Assembly: GCA_016929035.1 (NCBI GenBank)
Contig: JAFGJP010000187.1
Location: 1-12,675 of the forward strand
DNA: 12,675 nucleotides
Direction of reading: 5' to 3'
Origin: Candidatus Auribacterota bacterium
GTDB lineage: Bacteria; Auribacterota; JAFGBW01; JAFGJP01
Positions within the stretch are counted from its first letter, which is position 1. Every line of letters begins with the position of its first letter. The position numbers were made by a program, and so were the translations under genes. Shown in pieces: positions 1-5,460 of the stretch. Under the pieces are notes generated by a model. It had not been told where the DNA came from. It saw only the letters and a list, made by a program, of their open reading frames with translations, and did no database searches.

Positions 1-178
1 CGACGGCACTTGCAATATGGAATTTGACCCACAAAAAAATCTTTTTGAGGGATTATCAACATCAGAGGAAGTAAGAGATCCATAAAATTCTGACTCCCTG
101 TCTTCATAGCAGATAAACCTTTTTGAACCCCAGTAAGTTGCAAAAGCATTGTGGCAAATTTGTGTCAAATTTTGTTTT
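1..178. other. Window edge, no confident gene
   Basis: No gene can be called here with confidence. On the plus strand a frame is open from base 2 to a TAA at 83-85 (27 codons) and could be the C-terminal tail of a gene that starts left of the window. On the minus strand two frames are open to the left edge. One has an ATG at 149 (49 codons visible) and no recognisable ribosome-binding site. The other runs from a stop at 217-219 and has only a TTG (166-168) as possible start. None of the three peptides resembles a family I know. All could be chance openings in a short AT-rich gap. Confidence 0.3.
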
Positions 179-298
179 ACTTCGTGTTTCTTCGTGCCCT
201 TCGTGGCTAAATTTTTTCATTTGCACGAAGTGCAAACATTTGTGTCTATTCGTGTGAATTCGTGGTTAATTTCAGATCATCTGCGCAAAGCGCACCTT
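179..298 (+). repeat. Composite two-hairpin TTCGTG repeat, copy 1
   Basis: The order is three TTCGTG words at 181, 191 and 200; GGCTAA; hairpin A at 220-236 (7-bp stem TTTGCAC/GTGCAAA, loop GAA); two more TTCGTG words at 249 and 259 followed by GTTAAT; then ATCATCTG and hairpin B at 282-294 (5-bp stem TGCGC/GCGCA, loop AAA). The same order recurs at 3548-3680 with different stem sequences that still pair. The element lies directly downstream of the carbamoyltransferase, and its last bases overlap that gene's stop codon (297-299). It may be a mobile or spreading intergenic repeat, or a 3'-end RNA element. Its function is unknown. Confidence 0.75.
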
Positions 299-2117
299 AA
301 TCAAGCTCGTATTCTTCCCGCCAGTCGTGCTCTTCTTTCCATTCAGGCTGGCGGGTCTTATCCAGAAGGCAGTTCTCCAGGATAAGATAGTCCATATCTG
401 TCCGCATAAAACACGTATAGGCATCTTCAGGGGTGCAGACAATGGGCTCGCCCCTGACATTGAACGACGTGTTGATAATAACAGGACATCCTGTTGCTTC
501 ATAAAAACTTTTAATCAGCCTGTGATACCGCGGGTTCCTTGTGCTGTCAACGGTCTGAAGCCTGGCGGAAAAATCCACATGCGTCACAGCCGGAATCTGG
601 CTTCGCTCCACATACAGCTTTTCAAAACCTTTCTTTTCATTCAGCTCTTCGCTGACGTCAAAGCATTTTTCTTTCTTCACATCAGCAACAAGCAGCATGT
701 AAGGGCTCTCCTCATCAAGATAAAACCATTCTGAGGATTTTTCTTTGAGCGCACTCGGAGCAAAGGGACGGAAAGATTCCCTGAACTTGATCTTCAGGTT
801 CAGCTTTTTCTGCATCTCCGAGTTTCTCGCGTCGCCTAGAATGCTTCTTGAGCCAAGGGCCCTCGGCCCGAATTCCATTTTCCCGGAAAACCAGCCGATG
901 ATATAACCTTTTTGCATAAGATCGACGACTCTTGAAAAAACGTCTTCTTCTCTGAGAATCTCGTAAGGGGCTTTTTTCACTTTCAAGAACTCTTCTATCT
1001 CACTTAATGGAAAGAAAGGCCCCAGGAACGAGCCTTTCTGAGTATCTGAAGAAGAAACAATCCTCTCATTTTTCAGATACCGGTACCACACAGCCAGCGC
1101 CGCACCCAGCGCTCCTCCGGCATCGCCGGAAGCAGGCTGAATCCATATCTTCTTAAAGATCTTTTCTTTCAGGATCTTTCCGTTCCCCACGCAGTTGAGG
1201 CTCACGCCTCCGGCCAAGCAGAGATTGTCTTCACCTGTGACTTTCCTGACATGTCTCGCCATACGAAGCATGACTTCTTCGGTTACTTTTTGTATGGACG
1301 CGGCGATATCCATTTCTTTACTTGTTATCTTTGTTTCAGGAACACGCGGCGGACCGCCAAAAAGACTGTGAAAGGCATCGCTTGTCATGGTCAATCCACT
1401 GCAGTAATTAAAATATTTCATATTGAGCTTGAACGACCCGTCTTCTTTAAGATCAATCAGCTCATCAAAAATCTTTTGGGCGTACTTCGGCTCCCCGTAT
1501 GGAGCAAGGCCCATGACCTTATACTCGCCGGAGTTGACCTTGAACCCGGTGTAATAGGTAAACGCCGCGTAAAGGAGTCCGAGCGAGTGAGGAAAACGGA
1601 TATCGTAAAGGATATGGATATCATTGCCTTTGCCTGTTCCAAAACTTGTCGTTGTCCACTCGCCGACGCCGTCGAGAGTCAGGAAAGCGGCCCTTTCAAA
1701 AGGAGACGGATAAAAAGCGCTGGCCGCATGTGCTTCATGATGACGTGTAAAAAGGATCTTTCCCTGAAAATCTTTCTGTATTTCCTTTCGGATGAGCTCC
1801 CTCATCCAGAGCTTGTCTTTCAGCCAGAGAGGGATGGACATCAGGAAAGGCCTGAGCCCTCGGGGAGCATAGGCCAGATGCGTCTCGATGATCCTCTCAA
1901 ATTTTAAGAACGGCTTGTCATAAAAAGCGATGATATCAATATCTGAAATGGAAAGCCCTTGAGATTCCAGGCAAAACCGCAGCGCATTTTTTGGGAAACG
2001 GGAATCATGCTTTTTCCGGGAAAACCGCTCTTCCTGAGCCGCTGAGACAATATCCCCGTCTCTGACCAGTGCCGCGGCGCTGTCATGATAAAAGCACGAA
2101 ACACCAAGAATATTCAT
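297..2117 (-). CDS. Carbamoyltransferase, NodU/CmcH family
   Basis: This 606-residue protein has the normal length for the NodU/CmcH/TobZ family, whose members transfer a carbamoyl group from carbamoyl phosphate, via carbamoyl-AMP, to a hydroxyl of a sugar or natural product. The N-terminus (ILGVSCFYHDSAAAL, then EERFSRKKHD) is the family's ASKHA-like start. H126-H127-x2-H130 followed by A131 is the metal/substrate-binding histidine cluster, with D149 in LTLDGVGEW. The C-terminal YrdC-like half has LAGGVSLN (301-308), FGPRALGSRSIL (416-427), the RPFAPS segment (450-455) and NTSFNVRGEP (549-558). All expected motifs are present, so it should be active. The substrate cannot be read from sequence. 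The neighbouring sugar-lipid enzymes suggest a glycan, but it could equally act on a secreted metabolite. The ATG at 2117 has an AAGG nine bases upstream, and that site lies inside a hairpin (2124-2142). The gene stands alone, divergent from the GT2 operon. Confidence 0.93.
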   Translation of the reverse strand: MNILGVSCFYHDSAAALVRDGDIVSAAQEERFSRKKHDSRFPKNALRFCLESQGLSISDIDIIAFYDKPFLKFERIIETHLAYAPRGLRPFLMSIPLWLKDKLWMRELIRKEIQKDFQGKILFTRHHEAHAASAFYPSPFERAAFLTLDGVGEWTTTSFGTGKGNDIHILYDIRFPHSLGLLYAAFTYYTGFKVNSGEYKVMGLAPYGEPKYAQKIFDELIDLKEDGSFKLNMKYFNYCSGLTMTSDAFHSLFGGPPRVPETKITSKEMDIAASIQKVTEEVMLRMARHVRKVTGEDNLCLAGGVSLNCVGNGKILKEKIFKKIWIQPASGDAGGALGAALAVWYRYLKNERIVSSSDTQKGSFLGPFFPLSEIEEFLKVKKAPYEILREEDVFSRVVDLMQKGYIIGWFSGKMEFGPRALGSRSILGDARNSEMQKKLNLKIKFRESFRPFAPSALKEKSSEWFYLDEESPYMLLVADVKKEKCFDVSEELNEKKGFEKLYVERSQIPAVTHVDFSARLQTVDSTRNPRYHRLIKSFYEATGCPVIINTSFNVRGEPIVCTPEDAYTCFMRTDMDYLILENCLLDKTRQPEWKEEHDWREEYELD

Positions 2118-2123
2118 AAAGCG

Positions 2124-2142
2124 TAACCTTCAGCTAAGGTTA
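2124..2142 (-). promoter_or_regulatory. Hairpin covering the carbamoyltransferase ribosome-binding site
   Basis: TAACCTT (2124-2130) and AAGGTTA (2136-2142) form a perfect 7-bp inverted repeat around a 5-base loop. In the carbamoyltransferase mRNA the 3' arm reads AAGGTTA. It carries the only Shine-Dalgarno-like sequence, nine bases before the ATG at 2117, so the folded form would hide the ribosome-binding site. The pairing is seen directly; a regulatory role is inference. Confidence 0.4.
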
Positions 2143-2257
2143 TCAGGGGATCAGGACATCAGGTTGTGAGTATCAGAATACCAGGTTATCAGGATTTTAT
2201 CTGATTTCCTGTTACCCTGATATCCTGCCTCCTGGTATCCTGTTCATCTGATATCCT
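2138..2257. repeat. ATCAGG / CCTGAT word array
   Basis: The left half carries repeated ATCAGG-type words (at 2142, 2150, 2157 and 2188, plus ACCAGG at 2180). The right half carries the inverted words (CCTGAT, ATCCTG, TTCCTG, CTCCTG). The best long-range pairing is ATACCAGG (2178-2185) with CCTGGTAT (2231-2238), with further TATCAGG/CCTGAT pairing inside, so the array can fold into a long, imperfect stem. It fills most of the gap between the divergent carbamoyltransferase and GT2 genes and would lie in the carbamoyltransferase 5' leader. Confidence 0.6.
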
Positions 2258-2280
2258 GTTTTATTCTTTTGACTATTGCC

Positions 2281-2286
2281 ATTATA
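2281..2286 (-). promoter_or_regulatory. Possible -10 box for carbamoyltransferase
   Basis: Reading the minus strand, 2286-2281 is a perfect TATAAT. The hexamer 17 bases further upstream (2309-2304, TGGTCT) is a poor -35. If used, the transcript would carry a leader of about 155 bases holding the ATCAGG array and the ribosome-binding-site hairpin. This is weak evidence. Confidence 0.25.
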
Positions 2287-2356
2287 TTACAAAAATTCTT
2301 CATAGACCAGATGTACTGTTTCAGCCGGATATGCCCTTTTTCCCGTTCTCTTTCCT

Positions 2357-2385
2357 TTGAGTTAATTTCATTTTTCGTATACAAT
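2357..2385 (+). promoter_or_regulatory. Sigma70-type promoter of the GT2-LAB_N operon
   Basis: TTGAGT (2357-2362), a 17-base spacer and TACAAT (2380-2385) make a near-consensus housekeeping promoter. Transcription would start around 2392, giving a leader of about 17 bases that holds the GGAAAG ribosome-binding site before the ATG at 2409. Confidence 0.6.
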
Positions 2386-2408
2386 AGGGCAAAACTCTTG
2401 GAAAGAAC

Positions 2409-3116
2409 ATGGATTATTCGATCGTCATCCCCTTTTACAATGAAGAAGACAATGTTTTCGAACTTCTCGATGAGCTGGTAAAAACGCTTCATGATGCATC
2501 TCTCGATGCAGAGATCATCGCTGTCGATGATGGAAGTACGGACCAGACTTTGAAGAGTCTTCAGGACGTGAAAACACGATTTCCTTCCGTTCGGATCATC
2601 TGCATGGAGAAACGCTCCGGCCAGTCCGCTGCCCTTTGGGCCGGCATACAGAACGCCAGGGGAACCGTGATCATTACCATGGACGGCGACCGGCAGAACG
2701 ACCCGTCAGACATCCCGCGCATGACTGCTCTTATGAAAGACCATGACGCGGTCTTTGGATGGAGGAAAAACCGTAAAGACCCTCTGGGGAAAAGATTGTC
2801 CTCATGCCTGGCCAACGGCATCAGGACCCTTTTTCTCGGAAAAGACGTCCATGATACAGGATGCGGGCTCAAAGTCATGAAAAAAGAATTTCTTGAAGAT
2901 ATTTTCCCTTTTAACGGAATGCACAGGTTTTTCCCGTCGCTTCTCAGGATGAAGAAGGCCCGCTTTACAGAATGCGCGGTCAATCACAGGCAAAGACAAA
3001 AGGGAAAAACAAAATACAGCGCCCTTAACCGGGTCTTTACTGCATTTTGTGACCTTCTTGCGGTCAAGTGGATGCAAAAAAAACGCCTTCAATATTCAAT
3101 TAAGGAGATACGGTGA
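2409..3116 (+). CDS. Glycosyltransferase family 2, polyprenyl-phosphate sugar synthase-like
   Basis: This 235-residue GT-A fold enzyme resembles dolichol/undecaprenyl-phosphate mannose or glucose synthases (DPM1/GtrB type), which move a sugar from a nucleotide donor to a polyprenyl phosphate on the cytoplasmic face of the membrane. Visible motifs are the start YSIVIPFYNEEDN (3-15), nucleotide-binding D40-D41-G-S-T, the metal-binding D92-G-D94 in MDGDRQNDP, DTGCGLKVM (149-157) and the HRQRQKGKTKYS segment (193-204), which matches the family's HRxRxxGxSKY. The GtrB-type C-terminal membrane helices are absent, so this is the short, soluble or peripheral form. It ends in TGA overlapping the start of the LAB_N gene, so the two are almost certainly translated together. 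The small LAB_N membrane protein may anchor it. The sugar specificity cannot be told. The start is fixed by GGAAAG six to eight bases upstream and the promoter at 2357-2385. Confidence 0.9.
   Translation: MDYSIVIPFYNEEDNVFELLDELVKTLHDASLDAEIIAVDDGSTDQTLKSLQDVKTRFPSVRIICMEKRSGQSAALWAGIQNARGTVIITMDGDRQNDPSDIPRMTALMKDHDAVFGWRKNRKDPLGKRLSSCLANGIRTLFLGKDVHDTGCGLKVMKKEFLEDIFPFNGMHRFFPSLLRMKKARFTECAVNHRQRQKGKTKYSALNRVFTAFCDLLAVKWMQKKRLQYSIKEIR
3102..3107 (+). promoter_or_regulatory. Strong ribosome-binding site of the LAB_N gene
   Basis: AAGGAG lies inside the last codons of the GT2 gene. It is 8 bases before the ATG at 3116 and 5 before an in-frame GTG at 3113. Either start overlaps the GT2 stop (TGATG or GTGA arrangement), which indicates translational coupling. 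I prefer the ATG. Confidence 0.6.
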
Positions 3117-3400
3117 TGTTTGAACTGAACGGCTGGATTATTCTCGGACTCGTTGCGCAATTCCTTTTCTTTATGAGATTTTTCATCCAGTGGATCGCAT
3201 CGGAAAGAAAAGGCAAGTCGATAATTCCCATAGGGTTCTGGTACCTCAGCATCTCGGGCGGACTTCTTCTTCTCGTCTATGCTATTCATATCAAAGATCC
3301 TATCTTTATTCTCGGCCAGTCCATGGGTAGCTTCATCTACGGAAGGAACCTCTACCTGATTTACAAAAACAGAAAAAATGACATGACCCTCGCCACGTGA
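3116..3400 (+). CDS. Small LAB_N-domain membrane protein
   Basis: This 94-residue protein consists almost entirely of the LAB_N domain, named after the N-terminal part of some lipid A disaccharide synthases but mostly found alone. It has three hydrophobic helices: about 6-26 (IILGLVAQFLFFMRFFIQW), 41-58 (FWYLSISGGLLLLVYAI) and 64-83 (the FILGQSMGSFIYGRNL region). Diagnostic motifs are RFFIQWIASER, the IPIGFWYLS segment and the IYGRNLYLIYK tail. It lacks any glycosyltransferase domain, so it is not LpxB. Pairing with a polyprenyl-phosphate GT2 is a known arrangement for this domain and suggests a membrane partner for glycolipid synthesis or flipping; the exact role is unknown. The start is chosen at the ATG after AAGGAG; a GTG one codon upstream is possible. 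Confidence 0.88.
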   Translation: MFELNGWIILGLVAQFLFFMRFFIQWIASERKGKSIIPIGFWYLSISGGLLLLVYAIHIKDPIFILGQSMGSFIYGRNLYLIYKNRKNDMTLAT

Positions 3401-3406
3401 TGTCTA

Positions 3407-3478
3407 TAAATCCAAAATACTAAATCCTAAACTATACGGATCCACAATCACAAATTCAAAATAAAATAAGCTTTGCCG
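3407..3478. repeat. AT-rich word repeats downstream of the LAB_N gene
   Basis: This stretch is low-complexity, built of AAATCC/AAATAC/AAATTC-like words (AAATCCAAAATACTAAATCC, then CACAAATTCAAAATAAAATAAG). There is no open reading frame of interest and no hairpin with a T-tract that would terminate the GT2-LAB_N transcript. With the repeats at 3486-3516 and 3548-3680 it makes up the roughly 320-base non-coding gap between the convergent operons. Confidence 0.4.
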
Positions 3479-3485
3479 TGATTTA

Positions 3486-3516
3486 CGGAGGTTGCTTCGC
3501 TTCGCTCGCAATGACG
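3486..3516 (+). repeat. GGAGGTTGCTTCGC...CGCAATGACG-type intergenic repeat
   Basis: The stretch reads CGGAGGTTGCTTCGCTTCG and continues CTCGCAATGACG. TTGC (3492-3495) faces GCAA (3508-3511), with TTCGC words between them. I recall near-identical sequences as a common dispersed intergenic repeat in many environmental bacterial genomes. Only one full copy is in this window, so repeat status rests on that recollection. Confidence 0.45.
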
Positions 3517-3547
3517 ACGTTTTACATCCCATGTCCACTATTTTTAT

Positions 3548-3680
3548 CTTCGTGCTCTTCGTGGCCCTTCGTGGCTAACTTTTGTGTTTTTTTGCCGAAG
3601 GCAAACCTTCTCCCCTATTTGTGTTTATTCGTGTGGATTCGTGGTTAATAATTATAATCATCTGTGCGCAGAGCGCACTC
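3548..3680 (+). repeat. Composite two-hairpin TTCGTG repeat, copy 2
   Basis: The architecture is the same as at 179-298: TTCGTG words at 3549, 3558 and 3568; GGCTAA; hairpin A at 3591-3605 (6-bp stem TTTGCC/GGCAAA, loop GAA); TTCGTG words at 3628 and 3638, then GTTAAT; then ATCATCTG and hairpin B at 3664-3678 (6-bp stem GTGCGC/GCGCAC, loop AGA). Both stems differ in sequence from copy 1 yet remain paired, and the GAA loop of hairpin A is kept. It lies 41 bases past the stop codon of the GT39 gene, in the same orientation to that gene as copy 1 has to the carbamoyltransferase. Confidence 0.75.
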
Positions 3681-3712
3681 CTCAATGTGTCATTTTTCAT
3701 TTGAAATTTGAA

Positions 3713-3744
3713 ATTTTTATTTACAGAATTCTGTAAATAAAAAT
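3713..3744. repeat. Perfect 32-bp palindrome over the GT39 stop codon
   Basis: The left half ATTTTTATTTACAGAA (3713-3728) and the right half (3729-3744) are exact reverse complements, centred on GAATTC. The right part encodes the last residues of the GT39 protein (FIYRIL and stop), and the left part lies just downstream. It could fold as a 14-bp AT-rich stem with an AATT loop. No U-rich tract follows in either direction, so it is not a standard terminator. It may be a protein-binding site, a recombination remnant or a transcript-end structure. Confidence 0.6.
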
Positions 3745-5460
3745 GGAATGGCCGATATTAGCCACGGGACGCTTATCCCAGAGGTATTTGAAAAATTCCG
3801 GATTATCCAGATAGACGCCGCGAAGGTGTGTTGCGCTGATGGCAAAATAACCCGGCTTTTCCTTCACATAGGCCTCAGCAGCTGTTACAAAAGCTTTTTC
3901 AATAACGTCTCTCCCTCCGGGCCGGAGCGAAAAAGACGTCAGGTCAGGCGAAAAGCGGATTTTCCTGTAGAGAGGGTCGTCCTGTCCAAAGTAAACCAGA
4001 TAGATCCAGTCCAAGCCTTCTTCATCCATATAGACTTTCAGGCCTTTGAGGTCCTGTCCCCAGTCAAGATTGGAATCAACAAGATATTCGCTTCCTCTAT
4101 CAGGCCCCCCGGCAGCCTCATTGAAATAGGCCAGATAATCCGGATAGATACGCAGCGACCCTGCAGCGTACCATGTGCACAAAAGAAAAAAAACAGCTGT
4201 CAGCATTGCTTTTTTTCTTTCCTTGATGAATGCAACTATGACGCCGCAGTAAACAGCCAAAAGCGGATGAAGAGGAAGCATGTATCTGTATCCCAGGTTA
4301 AGCGAAAAAAAGACAAGAAAAAGAAAAAAAATGACGACAATGCTGATGAGAAAAACATGGATTTCTTTTTTGTCCCTCTTTTCGAATAGAAATATCAGAA
4401 CAGCAAAGAGGAAAAAGGCAAGAAGAGGAAGAGGATTCTTGATCAGAAAAGCCAGGGGGAAATATCCCAGCCAGCTTGTTTTTTTCATCTTACCCATAAA
4501 GTATGCATGATGCCCTTCTTCAAGATGCCTCATGCCTCCTGTCAGTCCCTTCCAGAGGTTTTTTGCCTGCTGGACCAGCGTGTATTCTTTTACAAGATCC
4601 TGCTGCTCAGAAAAGGCTTTCCTGTATTCCTTCACCTGGCCGTCAAAAAGGATATAGGAACAAAAAAGGACGATCGCCCCTAATAGACATATCATCAGGC
4701 ATTGCGCAAAAGCCGTGAAGATCCTTTTTATTTTTTTTTCTCTCCCTCCCCCTTGAAATCTCCAGAGAAGAAAAAGGATGATGGGAAGCACAGCCAGCGC
4801 AGAGTACTTGGTCGCAAGAGCCATCCCGTAAACAAGACCGAGGAGAAGAAGGTTCTTTGTGCTGTTTTCCCTGATCGTCAGGTAGAGCTGATAAAATGTC
4901 ATGAAAAGAAAAACGGTCAAAAACATATCGTTCTTGGCAATACGCGCATGAGCAAGAACGTTCGGATCAAAAACAAAAATAAACAGGGAAAAAAGACCGG
5001 CCCATCTTCCGAAGACAAGCGTTGAAAATGATAAAACAAGAATCCCGAGAAAAAGCGAAAATATAACGACGACCAGGCGGCTTGTAAAAAGAAGGTCATC
5101 CGCATCGTTTCCGCTTCCAAAAAAAAACTTTCTTCCAAAATCATATCGCCTGTCGACAGGATCTTTTGTCGTCCAGGCCTCTGAAGCAAAGGGCACATGC
5201 GGCTGATGAAAAAAAAGGGGCAGGGCCAACAGATAGCGAAACAGCGGCGGGTGGTCGTTGACAAGCCGGTGGCTCCCTGTCAAAATCTCCGTCATCCCGG
5301 CCGGCGCATGGACAACTTCATCATACGTCGGCGATTTCCCGGCCATGCTGAAGGCACACTGAAGAAAAAATATAAAAAAAAGACATGCTGACAGCAGAAG
5401 ATGGAGCGGTCCCGAGGGTTCTTTGGCTTGATCCATGAGCTCACTTTTTGACAAGGTCAT
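3721..5460 (-). CDS. GT39/PMT-family glycosyltransferase (ArnT-like fold)
   Basis: This 579-residue multi-spanning inner-membrane protein belongs to the GT-C superfamily. Members take a sugar from a polyprenyl-phosphate carrier and add it to protein, lipid or glycan on the periplasmic side. After the first membrane helix (about 20-40), the first outer loop holds the catalytic-type acidic pair D47-E48 in SPTYDEVVH and then NDHPPL (68-73), both typical of bacterial PMT/ArnT relatives. Further helices span roughly 125-430, with YRYMLPLHPL (391-400) near the end. A soluble tail of about 140 residues follows and contains the recurrent NLDWGQDL motif (464-471). Acceptor and sugar are unknown. It is the last gene of the ABC operon and overlaps its upstream neighbour by 20 bp. 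The second ATG, at 5436, lies four bases after that neighbour's stop behind a weak GTGAG and is an equally good start, so both ends agree on coupling. The C-terminal codons lie within a perfect palindrome. Confidence 0.85.
   Translation of the reverse strand: MTLSKSELMDQAKEPSGPLHLLLSACLFFIFFLQCAFSMAGKSPTYDEVVHAPAGMTEILTGSHRLVNDHPPLFRYLLALPLFFHQPHVPFASEAWTTKDPVDRRYDFGRKFFFGSGNDADDLLFTSRLVVVIFSLFLGILVLSFSTLVFGRWAGLFSLFIFVFDPNVLAHARIAKNDMFLTVFLFMTFYQLYLTIRENSTKNLLLLGLVYGMALATKYSALAVLPIILFLLWRFQGGGREKKIKRIFTAFAQCLMICLLGAIVLFCSYILFDGQVKEYRKAFSEQQDLVKEYTLVQQAKNLWKGLTGGMRHLEEGHHAYFMGKMKKTSWLGYFPLAFLIKNPLPLLAFFLFAVLIFLFEKRDKKEIHVFLISIVVIFFLFLVFFSLNLGYRYMLPLHPLLAVYCGVIVAFIKERKKAMLTAVFFLLCTWYAAGSLRIYPDYLAYFNEAAGGPDRGSEYLVDSNLDWGQDLKGLKVYMDEEGLDWIYLVYFGQDDPLYRKIRFSPDLTSFSLRPGGRDVIEKAFVTAAEAYVKEKPGYFAISATHLRGVYLDNPEFFKYLWDKRPVANIGHSIFIYRIL

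Noticed and set aside
179..270. TTCGTG words as a possible CRISPR array
   Set aside because: The words are only 6 bases long and about 10 bases apart, with no 25-40 base repeats, no unique spacers and no cas genes.
1251..1907. 218-codon open frame on the plus strand
   Set aside because: Antisense to the well-supported carbamoyltransferase, with no family resemblance and Cys/His/Lys-rich shadow composition.
3116..3400. LAB_N gene as a truncated lpxB pseudogene
   Set aside because: Free-standing LAB_N proteins of about 90-100 residues are common, the domain is complete, and the gene has a strong ribosome-binding site and tight coupling to the GT2 gene.
3505..3524. Shared 12-mer (TGACGACGTTTT) at 3512-3523 and, inverted, at 11821-11832
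   Set aside because: Several 12-base matches are expected by chance in a window of this size when both strands are compared, and the flanks do not align.
3713..3744. Palindrome as a dif/Xer site or a Rho-independent terminator
   Set aside because: It does not match the dif arm sequences, the stem is almost all A-T, and no U-tract follows in either direction.
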